Shown: positions 33,894-46,400 of the stretch, piece by piece
How positions within the stretch are numbered: position 1 is the first letter of the stretch
Layout of the letters: each line of letters starts with the position of its first letter
NCBI GenBank assembly: GCA_015680685.1
Contig: MNCI01003306.1
Span: 176,517 to 234,123, forward strand
Source of the DNA: Gnetum montanum
Lineage: Eukaryota > Streptophyta > Gnetopsida > Gnetales > Gnetaceae
Direction: 5' to 3'
Length of the DNA: 57,607 nt
Notes under the pieces: model-generated
Database searches by the model: none
The model's input: the letters and a program-made list of their open reading frames with translations, nothing else
Told to the model about the DNA's origin: nothing
Made by a program: the position numbers and the translations under genes

Positions 33894-35454
33894 GTTGCAT
33901 TTGTTCATGCATTTACATTTCACTTGCTTACTTAGTTTACACACTACTTCACTTTGTTTACGCATTTCTACTTTGTTTACACATCCATCTACTTAGCTTA
34001 TGCATTGCATTTGAAAAACAACAAAAACATATGGCTCAAAAAGGCCTTACTAGCCTACGACCCAAAATGGCCTAAAACTATCACTTTGTGTATTGCTTAC
34101 CTTTTATCCATCCATTTTAACTTTGTTTATGACAGGTGTTGCTTGATGTTGTTTTCTTTCTAGTTGATTTTTGCAGGATCTTGTAGGCACATAGCATGAC
34201 TATGCATGTCCCCCCCCACCTTACACAAGCAAGGTAAGTAGTCCGCTATGACTATAAATTGGCACAGATAGGCCACTATGACTATAAACTAGCACATCAC
34301 GGTCTACCAGGACCTTAAACTCTCTTCACAGTATGCTAGGACTTTAAACTGGCATGTTGTTGATCTTTTGGAGCACTTGCCATTAATGCAGCCTTGGTGG
34401 CACTCACAACATCATCGCCTCCCTCCATTCTCCTAATCTTTTGAAGCACTTGCCATTAGTGCGGACTTTAGAAGACTCACAACATCATTGTGCTAGCACT
34501 TTCACTAGCTTCCTAAGCACTTACAACTGGCACAACATTTGACACATTCACAACATCTTTGCATCTAGCACTTGCAGAATCTTCACATCTAGCATTTGCA
34601 CTTGCATTTCACATTTTGTGGTTTTCTTATCTTCTTGAAGTTTTGTTTGCAGGATGAAACCTCGGAGGCGGTTGTGCAGAGATGCATCTCATTGTAATAG
34701 CAAGTTACCACATTGCTCTGATGTGCATGATTGGACTAGTTAAGCCACTCAAGAGTGCACATCCCCCTCATTCCTGTTACAACCTATGCACATTCACTCC
34801 TTCATCCCAAAATCCTCTCATCCCCCACATACTCATGATTACACATCCCTCAGATGCATACACACTATGATGCATATGGCATTCTCTTCACAACTTGTCC
34901 TGTTGGGAGCCTCTGTTGCGTGGTCAAAGCCTAAGTGGATGTAACACGAATCATCCCTGAGAAACAAAGCCCATCTTCTCAATGGCCAACTTGCTGCTAA
35001 CATTTAATAGTAAGCCAAACCCAAAGAAGGTTCACCTCACAACTCAAAAAAAACAAAAGAGAATGAGGAAAAGCATATTCCCAAGAAAATTGACAATGCT
35101 ACAACTTCGTAATTGGCCCAACTTTAGATTGAATTTGATGCTCTCATAAGCACTTCAACAAGAGGTCAATGTTTCAGAGGTGAACCACTTCATGTCATGG
35201 TCACTGTCAGCCATGCTGAATTTACATCTTACATCATGATCCACTATTTGCATTTCATTTCCACCATTTAAATCTCATCTCCCTAGCATTTCCTATACTC
35301 CTTGTCCCTCAGCATAACCTTATTCCCATAACACTCTTGAGCATGGTAAAACAACATTTGATCTTGTATCAATGAGTGATGTTGGTGGCATATCTACTAT
35401 GGTGTTTTGTAATTCTTTGTCAACATCTCTCAGGCCACTCCTCCAAACATCAAC
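33894..35454 (+). other. E3 non-coding region after protease
   Basis: No RT, RNase H or integrase motif is present. Just after the stop, TTTACACA/TTTACGCATT-type units with CTACTTTG linkers repeat loosely (about 33905-34010). Near 34250-34350 a unit like ACTATGACTATAAACTGGCACAT recurs three or four times. Nothing else is recognised. Confidence 0.55.
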
Positions 35455-35467
35455 AAAGAGGGGCCAT
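35455..35467 (+). promoter_or_regulatory. E3 polypurine tract
   Basis: AAAGAGGGGCCAT lies directly before the TGAAACACC of the 3' LTR, the expected place for plus-strand priming. Confidence 0.7.
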
Positions 35468-37088
35468 TGAAACACCACAAAATTTTGGGTCTTAGCATCT
35501 CAACTACAAATTTGGTTAAGTGTCAAAATAGTGGCACTTTGCCCATATTTTTTCAAGTGTTGAGTGTAGTCAACTCCAACTACCAGATTTGCAAAATTTT
35601 TCTAAGTGTCAGAACGATGGCACTTTTTGCACCATGTCACACTACATAGCATAGCACAGCGTAGCATCCTATTACGCTGTGTAGCGTAGCACAACATAGC
35701 ACACCTATTACGCTGTGTAGCGTAGTGTAGCGTAGAATCCTGTTACGCTGTGTAGCATAGTGCAGCGTAGTACCATGTCTACTGCAATGTAACACCCTGT
35801 TAGGCTGCATAGTGTTGCACCTTGTTCGCTGTATAGCGTAGCACCTTGTTATGATGCGTAGCGTAGCACCCTGTTACACTACATAGCGTAGCGTAGCACC
35901 CTATTACGTTGTGTAGCATAGCGCAGCATAGCACCCCTGTCCAACCTAGTAGACAGTGTCCTGTGTCCCACGCGTAACACAGGATGAATGCAGTAGATAG
36001 TAGCAACCAGCATCTCATGTCCCACACGTAACACAAGACGAGTGCAGTAGATAGTAGCAACCAACATCCCGTGTCCTGCGTGTAACATGAGACAAGTGCA
36101 ATAGATAGTAGCAACCAGTGTCTTGTGTCCCACACGTAACACGAGACGAGTGCAGTAGATAGTAACAACCAATGTCCTGTGTCCCGCGCATAACAAGGGA
36201 CAAGTGTAGTGGACAGTAGCAACCACTATCCTGTGTTCCATACGTAACACGGGACGAGCACAGTAGACAGTGTCTTGTGTCTCACATGTAACATAGGACG
36301 AGCATAGCAGATAACGTAGTCCCACCCACCGCACTGCCACGTGGCACCTGATCTACATTTTTGGGCTAACCTTAGCTCTATAAATACCCCCACATCCTAA
36401 TGTTTAGAGGGGAAAAAAGAAGGGAAGAAGGAGAGGAGAAGGAGGCTTCCATTCTGGACCAAAAGGTAGTTGGCACTTCCATTTTGGCATTTGGCACTTT
36501 GGCATCTTAGCACTTATCTCCGTGGGTGAATGAGACCCAGAACACACCACACGGTACACTGCAGCCCCATTGCAACCCTATAGAACATCACATGTTACAT
36601 CGTGACTACCAACCTGACAGGCACAATCCAACACAGTGAGCATCAGACTTTACGGCTTGACACCACCAAGGCTGTGACTGTGCTCCCACTGCACCTATTG
36701 TACACTATCTATACCTTTGTGAATTAGCTACACCCCCTCTTTTTGGGTGGTGCATCTTCTTACTCAAACTCTCTTTTTATCTTATTATAGCATTTACTTT
36801 GCATTATCAAGTGTTTGATTATGTCTATTGTCCCAGTTATGTGCTTTGATACGTTTCTACTATTTCGCATCTCACGTTTTCTTTCATTTCAACCATCGTG
36901 TGTTATGTTTCAAAGTTACTACTCGCAAAAGGTTATTTGACACCTTGTAAGTCCCTGTCTAATCGACCTGACCATTTAGGGCACTCCGTTTCCATTTTCT
37001 CCAACACGGCCCTCGCACAAATTCGGGGTTAGGTTGTATGCCCGATAACCTCTTGGTGTTCTAGCCACCAATGTTTTCGGACGTCACA
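35468..37088 (+). repeat. E3 3' LTR
   Basis: It matches the 5' LTR from TGAAACACC to the terminal GACGTCACA. It carries the enlarged CGTAGC array (about 35640-35940) and seven units of the 54-bp minisatellite (about 35955-36310). CTATAAATACCCC is near 36380, and a hairpin of CACCCCC and GGGTGGTG is near 36731. Confidence 0.9.
35955..36315 (+). repeat. 54-bp minisatellite in the E3 3' LTR
   Basis: Seven units of the 5' LTR array type, one more than there. CpG-containing forms such as CACGCGTAACAC are still visible. The minus strand is open for 153 codons across the array for the same arithmetic reason. Confidence 0.78.
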
Positions 37089-37093
37089 CATTT

Positions 37094-37551
37094 TAATTGA
37101 GCAATTTATTTCTAACAATTAATGAACACAAGCACAACCACTTCGAGCATACATATAGTACTTGGTAACCTAGCAACGCTTAATGTTTGGTAGCCCAACA
37201 GTGTTATATGTGTTTAGGATGTGTCTAAGAAAGTGGAACGATTACTTGTGTTAGGCTAGATAGGCAGTAAATGAATTAGATTTTAAGTTACTATACTCTT
37301 CATTTTTTTTGTCGATGATTACATCTAGAAAAGATAAAATAAGAAACATCATGTACCTTAATTACACTTAAAGCATACTCTTGAGCTTCACAAGTGTATT
37401 CGGGAAGCCAATGAATGTTCTCAACACCCATTTCACTTCTTAGAAGAGCTAGTGCACTAGAGAACTATAGGTCCATGAAATTCAACTGGATCACACGTAA
37501 ATGCCTTAGTGATTCATATGGTTGGGCATAGGGGTACCTCACCACTCATCA
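37094..37551 (+). repeat. E2 3' LTR, second part
   Basis: It resumes TAATTGAGCAATTTATTT, exactly where the first part stopped, after the right CATTT duplicate (37089-37093). It runs to CACCACTCATCA and matches the second half of the E2 5' LTR. Confidence 0.9.
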
Positions 37552-37949
37552 ATCAGGTTAGTTAAGGATGTTAAGACATCATAATTGTAACATAAAGACA
37601 AAGGTAGTAATTGAAAAATTAAACATGGTTACAAAATATGAGAAGCTAATGAATAAAAAAGTGTTGTAATCATGTACATTATAAATGTTAAATTACATTG
37701 GAAGAAATCAAGCTACTATCTTTAAATGGCCTTAACTTGGATATAGATAAGTACATTTGTCATCTTCTTAATATAGACCAATCATTATCTTAGATTAGAT
37801 TAACTATTTTAGATCATCTTATAATAGTAGATTCCATTCTTACTTAGACATTATCATTATTTAGATCATGAGCTAATTTAAGCTATAATCTAACTTTAGT
37901 TAATACACAAGATTTGCATGTGGAATACGATAGAATCTACTTTCTTCAA

Positions 37950-38224
37950 TTCTCTAGTTGATTCTTCATTCATACATGTTAAATATGAATCTAAAGTTTT
38001 TAAACTCTTTTTATCAAAAGCTTCAATAAAGATATCTACTACTTGGTCTTCACTTCAAATATGGATTCACTCAAGTGTTTGATCTTGATCTTGTTAAGAA
38101 TAGAGTAATGTTTGATGTTAATATGTTCATAGTATGTTGGGTTTTGACTTGATGTAGATTTCCTTTTCAAGTTCTCTATCATGATATCTTCTATCACTTC
38201 CCCGCAAATAAGAGTTGGTCTCAT
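37950..38224 (-). pseudogene. pol: Copia RNase H C-terminal remnant
   Basis: NPTYYEHINIKHYSILNKIK fits the copia RNase H segment around its HIxxxxHxxR-type motif, in decayed form. EVKTK, a stop and VVDIFIEAFDKKSLKTL match the typical end TxxQxADIFTKAL. Only this tail survives next to the left LTR. Confidence 0.65.
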
Positions 38225-38448
38225 TCTTTAAAAGTATTTTTAGCATAATGATGAAATTAGACAACCTTGATGAAAGAAGATGGTTTATCATCTTCTACCA
38301 TTTCCTTCACTATAAGGAGTAGGCCAAATTCTTTAACATTAAGTTTATACATTTTATTTAAACTCATTGAAAGGATAACAACCTCTAAATTATTATTAAT
38401 TCTTGAAATCTTATAGTAGTTTCCTTTAAAGTCAACCTTATATCCATT

Positions 38449-38706
38449 TTAACAAAGTTGTTCATTGCTCAAGAGATACTCTTTGAATTCAAAAGTATAG
38501 TAGATGTTAATATTGTACCTTATACATGCACTAGTTGTGAGAACAAGCAAACCAATGCTTGTAGTATTTATCCTTTTTCCATTTCCTAGAGTAACACCAC
38601 CCTCAAACACTTGTAGGTTGGATAAGAATCTTTGGTTCCCTATCATGTAGTTGTTATAACTACTATTAAGATACCAAGTCTCATTGGTGCCTTTTGATAT
38701 TTTCAA
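38449..38706 (-). pseudogene. pol: Copia protease region remnant
   Basis: WYLNSSYNNYMIGNQRFL corresponds to the copia retropepsin start W-Y/F-L-D-S-G-x-S-x-H-M. The catalytic Asp is Asn and the Gly is Ser, both G-to-A changes. VTLGNGKRINTTSIG follows, as in copia proteases. The 85-codon frame is open but catalytically dead. Confidence 0.7.
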
Positions 38707-39838
38707 GGATAGTTTTAATATCTCTTCCTTGCTAAAAAAAGAGAATCTTTTCTACTCAAGCATCAAATTCATAACAATAAGCTACAACTTTTGCATCCCT
38801 CTCCCTTTTTCTATATTGAATCTAGATGTTTGTAAACTTCTTTTCATAGTAACATTACCTATCTTCAACTTTTTAGTTGATTGTCCACCTTTAATATCTC
38901 TCTTTGAAGGCTTGCTTGACAATTTTGTAGCTCAAGAATTATCCTTCAATTTTAGTTTCATCTATAAAGCTTGAATTTATTTTTCATCTCAATGAGTGAT
39001 CCTTTTCTCGTAAGTCTTAAGACTACCAATGAGCTTGACCATTGAAAATTTAGATAAGTCTCTAACTTCAAAGAACCTTTTTTTTTTTATAAACCTCATT
39101 TCATCAAGTATTTGACCAACAAAATGTAATTTTTTTGTAACTTCTTGTACTCAATTGATATACAACTCAATATCATCTGAAATCATTCATCATTAAGGAT
39201 TCAAATTCCCTCAAAATTTGTAACTTATAGAAAATAGCAGGAAAAAAAAAGACAAAATTTACCTTAACTAATCCCTTTAAAGTGTCTTCCAACAACTTCT
39301 ATGCTTTTGTAGAATTGATATAGTTAGTAATTTTGGAAAAAGTTATCTTATCCACTGTAGCTTGAATCAAGGCTAAAGCCTTTATATTTAAGATCTTGTA
39401 CATCAATCTTTGATTTCTCTTTAGACATTGTAGAAGCACTAGGGCCCTCCTATCTATGAAACCTCTTATGACTAAATCCCATAAATTCTTATGTAATTAA
39501 CATTGTCTACATTTGGATTATTCAATACTAAGTCTTTGCTACTAAAGATTTGAATATTGAGAAAGATAACATGAAAAATATTAATGCTTCTCTAGCCATG
39601 AAAAACATGCTAAGAAAAGAGTGGTGATCCCAACTTTGATAAAGACAAGTACAATTATCATTTTTTAATATAGACAATTGTCATTATTCTAGGTTAAATT
39701 AACCAACTTAGACAATCTAATAATAGGAGATTCCATTCTTACTTGAGGGTTACTTTATTTAGGTTATAAACTACTTTAAGCTATAATTTAACTTTAATTA
39801 ATACCTAAAATTAGCATGTAGAATAATTTCCTTTAACA

Positions 39839-41789
39839 ACTTGATCTGAATCTTAGATTTTAATAACAAGGGCATACCCACTTTTGTTAGTAGGTTTTAT
39901 AACTCACTAAAAAGCTAAATCTTGATAGATGAAATGACTTAGTATGGGAATACCTTCTTTATGGAATCCTCATGAAGCCTTTTTCAATCAATGACATTGG
40001 ACTTTCAAATATCAATTTAGCAAATCTCATTGATGAAGGCAATCAAAAGGATAACATCATAATAGAATATTTTAAATGAAATGGATAATAGACATGGCAC
40101 TAATGTTGTTTTTAGTAAGCATTAGATAACTATTTATATCAGTGTTGGAATAATTGAATATAGCCAAAGCTCTTGTTTTTTAACTTGATTTTTTTTATCA
40201 AGGCTTATCCATTGAAAAGCACCTGCAATTGATAGATGTTCTAGATTCTTGATGTTATTTATATTTGTAACTAAAATATTTCAAGCATATCTTTTGATAT
40301 TATCCTTATTTTTAGCCTTTATGACATTGGCTTAAAAGTCAATCCACGAATTTCAAAAACTTATCTTTTTCATTTGCAATGATCTCACATTCTATGTTAT
40401 TTATTATTTCTAGTAAAATTTTATTATAGATGATCTTTTATAAAAAGGCACTATGATTTGTATGAAAACAACATTTGGGCAAATTTTTCAAGATCAAGTA
40501 TAGTTGCTCATTTTGTATTACTATATTAAATCTCATTCATATACTTTAAAGATGGCTGATTACCTATTGAACTAGCATAGTTTTAATGTTATAGTAAAGC
40601 AAAATTTGATAGAAATCCTTTTAAAGTACAGGAAAGTTTTTCTGAAGAAGGCAAAGTTTGATCCTTGTCTCCTAAAATTATTATTATTGAAAGATTAATT
40701 AAAAGGATGAAAATTTGTAAAGTCGTCCCAGAAGCATTAGTTCTGTTCACTCTTTGTTGGCTATAGATTTTAAGCTTCCTCTTTTCAAATCTTCAATGTA
40801 GGATTTTTGTTTCTAAAAATAAAAACACAGTAACAAGGAAAGCTTTAGTTCAATGACTAGGTGGTAACGTTTATGATGCCCTCTTTTGTGATATGAGCAT
40901 GTTGTTATGGTAAACCATAAATAATATATTAGTCCAACTATTGCTTCCTTCACGCAATTGATTAGAAAACATACCTGGAACTATGCAAGATACAACTTAT
41001 ATCACCACTATTAGTGGCAGTCTGGGAGTAGTTATTACGCTCTGAATTAACTAAATTAACGCAAAACCTTTCTGGGATGGATTCCTCCTCTTTGCTTCAA
41101 GTAGATGGGGTACTAGTAATGTTTTTGGATGCTTAATTTCATGGATTAAAAAAGGTTCTTCTGTTAAAAGAAGTTGGTGTTTAACCGCCAGATATATTTG
41201 TAAAGTTGGTTTGCATGAAAGCGAAAAAACAGAAAATGATGCATGGTAAGACTAAATCCGGAACTTACGAGTGTCATGTTCAATCTGTACAATATTTCCT
41301 AAAAGTATTCCCTTGTATGTCTACCACTATGTTTTTAATTTAATTTTGTGGGTGTGCATGATGATGTTTGTTGCAAGAAAAAACATGCAAACATGGGACA
41401 ACATAGTTATAAGGTGAAGATGCAGTTGCTCTGTAAAGAAGAATATTACGCTTCGGTTTTTTCCTTCTAAGCAAGTTTTTAAACTTGCATCGTGGTCCAA
41501 TTTCGAAGAGTAATATTTGCAAGATTGCATAATTAGATGATTATCATCTCTGGTTGTATAAGAATTCAATGTCTCTGAAACAATATAAAGCATCTTCATT
41601 AACAATCTTTTTCAGCAGCAAGAATCACTGCAGTAAGAATTAAGGGATGTACTTATTGTATACACTGCCACAATGCATTGAGCTATTTTCAAGAATAAGA
41701 AATCAACTGCATGATGTACAAATAGTTCATTATGCAAATGAAATTGCTTTGAAATTAGGAGGATAATGAAGAACATTTTCTACAATGTA
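39839..41789. other. AT-rich spacer downstream of the F-box gene
   Basis: No domain or repeat is recognised. The last few hundred bases (about 41300-41789) should contain the 3' UTR of the minus-strand gene. No canonical AATAAA is obvious close to the stop; AATAAG occurs about 130 bases past it. Confidence 0.4.
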
Positions 41790-44700
41790 TTATGGTCGTA
41801 CAGCGAGCCATTGGGAAACCCTTGCAGGAGGCTTAATAAGAAGCTGTGGGTTGATGTTCAGAAGATCTTTGTAGCATTCCACTGAAGCCATTACTCCCCA
41901 AACATTGATGCATTCCATCTTTTGACATCCTCTCATGAGTGCAAGAAGTCCTCTCTCACTCACATGTCGGCAACTCCACAGAATAAGTACCTATGAAAAT
42001 GACAAATTGCACCATGTTAAAAATCTTTAGTTGTAGTTTCTAATTTGATAGCATGTTTGAATAAAACCTAATTATATTTAAAATGACAAGTTTCCTGGGG
42101 ATCCCTTAAGGTTTTTTGAGGATGTAACGAATCATTATTATTTTCTAAGTTTTTAATCAAATCACTAAGATTATTGCAATTGTCTGCTCCGTGGGTAACA
42201 GCCAAGTCGCACAGAATGATACTAATGCTCAATTAAAATCACCTCTTATGATATAGAAATTGGAGCTACAGCTGAACGCACATGATATACATTTCTACAT
42301 ATTCACTTTAATGTTCAAATGAAGAGAAATTTACAAGATACTGACAAAAATTATTCTCCAATTTAAGATCTACAATAAATACAGGTCTAACATCCTCAGT
42401 AAACATGGACTAAAAATATAAATAAATAAATAAATGCCACCAGGGGCAGAATAAACAATTATATTCATGGACATGAGGCAGACTGCCAGCCATAAAAATT
42501 ATCATCAAATCACCCATGTATGCTAATAGATTGGGCCATGTTGTTAAGGGTAAAGGCAACATGATGATAACATATAGAGAGAGAGATGCATACAGATATA
42601 TATACATGAAGTTACTACGAAGGATCATTATCTGGAGTCTCAATACTCATCTTAGTATGTGGCTCCTGCAAGGGTTAGTGGATGAGTGAAAGCCTAACCT
42701 CTTCAAGTAATTGTGCCAATTAAGCTACTAACCAAAAAGAATTATAATATACTTTAGAATGTTCCAATTATGAAAAAGAAAATCATGAACACAGCTATTT
42801 GTATGAATTGACCATGCATATGAAAGGCATAAGCTCGTTTCATAATTGATAGAATAATATTTTAGAGCAGCAGGAAGAATGGCAGGCCGTGTTATACAAA
42901 ATACAATGTTAATTTTGGAATCTGAGAACTTAACCCTTGATGCTGATGTTGGTTGAATAAAAGAACAATATGCTGGATATACAATTTCAAAATGAAAAAT
43001 TTTCACGCAAGAAATCCTACCAAAAAATTAGAATACTACTGGTCGGATTGCTGTTTTCTGCTTTCTTAGGTGAAAAATTTAAGTTATCTTGAAAAATTAC
43101 CTTCAAGTGAGGGCAATGACGTGAAATAGCAAACAATGACTCATCTGTGATAAATGTTCCACCAATATTCAAATGTTGTAAAGACGACGCCATTGAAACC
43201 TGCACAATGAGTTAATATTTGATTAGAAACATAATGGAAGTATATAAAAATTGATTCAACATACAACTTGCTTATGTAAAATTACTAAAACTACTCATCA
43301 ACCAACTGCAAAATTCTTAAGGGAAACATGTGAACATTTGAATAAGGGGGGAAACTAAATCCGTTATATATTCTTAAGGGAAACATCAAGTGTTATAAGC
43401 TATTGTTGGGTTAGAAAAAGCATGACAAAGCTAGGTATAAACAGGTTGAAACAAAATAAAATAACAATCTATCTTTTATTTATTTTATTGGTGCACAGCT
43501 ATTCAAAAAGAGGTTAGGTTTTTGCTCATCTATTAGTTAACCTTACCAAACCTTATTTGACAAGATGAGCATTGAACCTCGGGGTGATGAGCTTTTTCTT
43601 ATTTTGCTGATGCACAATGTTTCAATAAAAAAAAACAAGATCATACCAAATCAAAACACTGGGATCAAATCATTATAATCTATGTTGTCAAAGAAAAAAT
43701 TGAGATACATATGGAATGGGAGCAAATCTAGGAAAATGAAACAATAATGCAAATGTCTGGTCATGAACCATGGCTACATACCAGTTGTGCTACACCTTTG
43801 TCTGTTATTCCTGTGATACCCCACATGGAGATTGAGGTGAGATTTTTGCAGCACTTTGCCAATGATAGCTTGCAAAGACCATCATCAGTTATCCGACAGC
43901 CCCAACAACTCTGTGAACTACAAAGAAAAAAGCCTTCTTTGAATTTAAAACTTTTTCAAAAGTATAAACACCTAGCTGCTATTGAACACACCCAAAGCTC
44001 ATGATATAGTAAATCTTGCTTGAAACAAATGATAAATTGGCTTTTAGAAAGGATCATCACTATTGTTCGTCAATTAAACTACATATATCCCATTCGTTCA
44101 AATTGAATAGAGTAATGCAGAAAAGAAGTTTGCAATATATTATTATGCAAAAGTTTGGTAGATCTGATTTAGGAACAGCTCTGTACAAGAAAAAACACTT
44201 TGTATTTTATATCTAAGGGCACAATGGCTTTGTATTTTTATTTTTAAAAGGCATTGTAAGGTATTGCTGATCAAAAATCTATTATTCTAGCAGATAAGAC
44301 TGACTTTGTATAATGATTTCTGAGAATGAAGAGTATTTGTTAAGCACGAGGTTAAAAACAAATATTGATAACAGATATGTGGAAAAAAGATACATTTCAT
44401 AGCCAGGTTTTCATTATCCAAAATTCCTTGGTGATGTCCTGGCTTTGTATAAACTATGCAGAAAACCAGAAATCACCTATGTTACTGATTTCTACAAAGA
44501 AAGTGTCTATTAATAAAAATGTTGTGTAAAGCAGGATAAAAACAACAGAACCAACCATTTTTTTAGGAAAAAGAGCCATAGATGCAGAATTTGCTTCAAA
44601 CTCCTGAGTTTTAGTTGTTAATACTAACAATAAACGAAGATATATTGAATGATTTTGAATAAATAAAATTATCATAATGTTGAACTCAGTTAGTGTTCAA

Positions 44701-45782
44701 AGAGAAAACCCCAAAAGTAAGTTATGACAATAATCCAGACGAAAGTTCCCTAACCTTATCAACTTACATGTCAAGTTCTTTCAGGCTGTAAGCTCCTTGG
44801 ATCATTCTCGTAAGAGAAGAATCATCCATTTTCCATCCTGCAAAGCTCAGTTTCTCTCTCCTTGCTATAGACTGCTTTGCAGCTTTTCTCCATTTTCTAC
44901 ACACACTGCTTGCCCTGAAGATGTAGACAACATGCAACATCCAATTACTTACAATAATTATAGAGTCAAAGACAATAATTTCCATAAATATAAGGAGAGA
45001 TGCAACGAAATGTAAGTATTAGATACTTGAAACACAATCTAAATAATCAAATTCACTTGCTCTGGCGACGTTTCCTTAAAAGCCAATTGAATCGCATTCT
45101 GAAAATGTCAAGGAAACTGGCTTTTCAATGTCCAGTGCAGATCGCTGGAGCAGTACTGAAGTATGAAATCCTCAGTGCTTGCAACAACGGATACATGAAC
45201 AACCAACCGCACAAAATTACAGAAACCAAAAAACATGCTACCAAAAAATGCATTAACGACAGACACAAAATAGGCAATTAGGAGGAAAGAACCCCCGGAA
45301 AAAATAAAACAAAAATCAGTGTAGACAGGATTCCAACGGAAAATTTGAACTTCCATTAACAATCAACTTGGCAAAATTACAAAAGATCATTCACCCAAAC
45401 TATGCTCTGATGAAAAACCCCAAACTTACAACTGCAAATCCATACACGTAAACAACAATAAATGAATAAATACACCTAACTCAAATGGAAATTGATGGTA
45501 ACTTGAAGAGACGTTGCATCAAAGACACCCAAAATGAACAGTAAAAAACAAAAAGGCAACAACCCAAATAATCAGTCTAAAACAAACCCAATTCCGGGGA
45601 GATCCAGAGGCCATGATTCTCAGAAACTGAACTTGATTTTGATCCAAGTTCCCAAAAAATCCAAGATAATCTTACCGAGCCAAGTCCTTGAAGGATGTTA
45701 GCAAGAGAAAGCACTGTGCTATAACATCCACAGGAAGCACCTCAACTGCAGCCAATGCATCCTCAGTCACAGAATCCTTCAT
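41790..45782 (-). CDS. F-box/leucine-rich-repeat protein, At5g67140-like, five exons, intact
   Basis: Exons on the minus strand are 45782-45676, 44914-44768, 43917-43782, 43199-43101 and 41990-41790. All introns are GT-AG (about 760, 850, 580 and 1110 bp) and the joined frame gives 229 residues with no internal stop. Residues about 15-50 form an F-box (VEVLPVDVIAQCFLLL, then LARASSVCRKWRK), the part that binds the SKP1-type subunit of an SCF ubiquitin ligase. Leucine-rich repeats follow: LSFAGWKMDD, NLTSISMWGITGITDKGV, SLQHLNIGGTFITDESL, LILWSCRHVSERGLLALM. Length, exon-level motifs and order match Arabidopsis At5g67140, from memory. The target protein is unknown. The start is the first ATG of an open exon ending at a good donor. 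It is the only intact gene in the window. Confidence 0.93.
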
Positions 45783-46400
45783 CTTCCCCTTTCAAAATCT
45801 CAGAAACCAAAATATTTCATCCCTTCTCTTGCTTGCTAACAATTTCAGTATTTCAAGAGGCCCAGTTACAGAAAACCCAGAAATCAGAGAGGGAGGGATG
45901 AGCAAACCATGTCGTCATATTAACCCATCATTACAAATTCCCAATGCAGGAGGCCACTGTGATTCTATTTCCCCTATTGTATTCTCTCCCTAAATCTAAA
46001 TTGACTAAGACCTGGTTAGAATCTTGCGGACACAAGAACTGAACAATCAAAAGCTGACACGTCATCCTGTAAGTTCCCTCCTGACCAAGAAATGTAATGC
46101 ATAATACAGATTTCATGAAAAAGCCAAGTTTGACGGATGCAACATTTTATATCATTATTCTTCTTCTTCTTCTTATTATAAAACCCATAAAGCCAAGTTT
46201 TATTAATCTGCTCACAGCAGATTACCTTGCAAAGCGAATGACATCCCTGGTTCACGTGGCCACGTCTGATGAGAAAATGACGACTCTTGTTTATCTGAGC
46301 TGGATTGCTACGATTTCTGATTTGAAAGAGTTAGGTGTTCAGTACGTCACGACTGTATTGGAGAATTGAATGTTCTTTGGCACTATTTAATAATGGAAAG
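45783..46400 (-). promoter_or_regulatory. Upstream region of the F-box gene with G-box/ABRE-like motifs
   Basis: On the minus strand this is the 5' leader and proximal promoter. TGACACGTCA (46055-46064), CACGTG (46253-46258) and CACGTC (46261-46266) carry the ACGT core bound by plant bZIP and bHLH factors. A poly-pyrimidine (TTC)n stretch lies near 46160. No strong TATA box was found. Function is inferred from motif identity only. Confidence 0.45.

Larger units (their letters stand above)
28243..37088 (+). mobile_element. E3: non-autonomous gag-protease LTR retrotransposon nested in the E2 LTR
   Basis: LTRs at 28243-29759 and 35468-37088 start TGAAACACC. The 3' LTR ends TCACA and the 5' copy ends ATCATA by mutation. 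Exact CATTT duplicates flank the element (28238-28242 and 37089-37093). The primer site follows the 5' LTR and a purine tract precedes the 3' LTR. The only coding region is one gag-protease frame (about 30492-33893). The 1.56 kb between protease and 3' LTR shows no RT, RNase H or integrase. This matches the known class of gag-bearing elements mobilised in trans. It is younger than E2, which it interrupts. Confidence 0.92.
18833..37551 (+). mobile_element. E2: full-length Athila/Tat-like Ty3/gypsy element with E3 nested in its 3' LTR
   Basis: The 5' LTR (18833-19678) and split 3' LTR (27847-28242 plus 37094-37551) begin TGATGAAT and end CTCATCA. Flanks ATCAA (18828-18832) and ATCAG (37552-37556) fit a 5-bp target duplication with one change. 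The order is gag, protease, RT, RNase H, integrase, long post-pol region, which is the Ty3/gypsy order. Removing the 8846-bp E3 and one CATTT copy leaves an element of about 9.9 kb. Every domain carries stops or lost catalytic residues. Confidence 0.9.
37738..39838 (-). mobile_element. E8: internally deleted Ty1/copia element
   Basis: Two related repeats of about 200 bp bracket it (37738-37948 and 39637-39838), both ending TG...CA when read on the minus strand. AACTT occurs at both outer edges, overlapping the termini by one base, and may be the target duplicate. Inside, on the minus strand, are gag-like sequence (about 39595-38980), the copia protease start (38674 on), and the very end of RNase H (about 38140-37960). 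Integrase and RT are missing. A weak initiator-Met type primer site, TTGGGATCA, follows the right LTR. Confidence 0.68.

Noticed and set aside
44764-44985. Reading 44985 as the start of the F-box protein
   Set aside because: Codons before the RASSVCRKW segment are intron sequence. A good acceptor lies at 44915-44916, and exon 1 with the F-box start is at 45782-45676.
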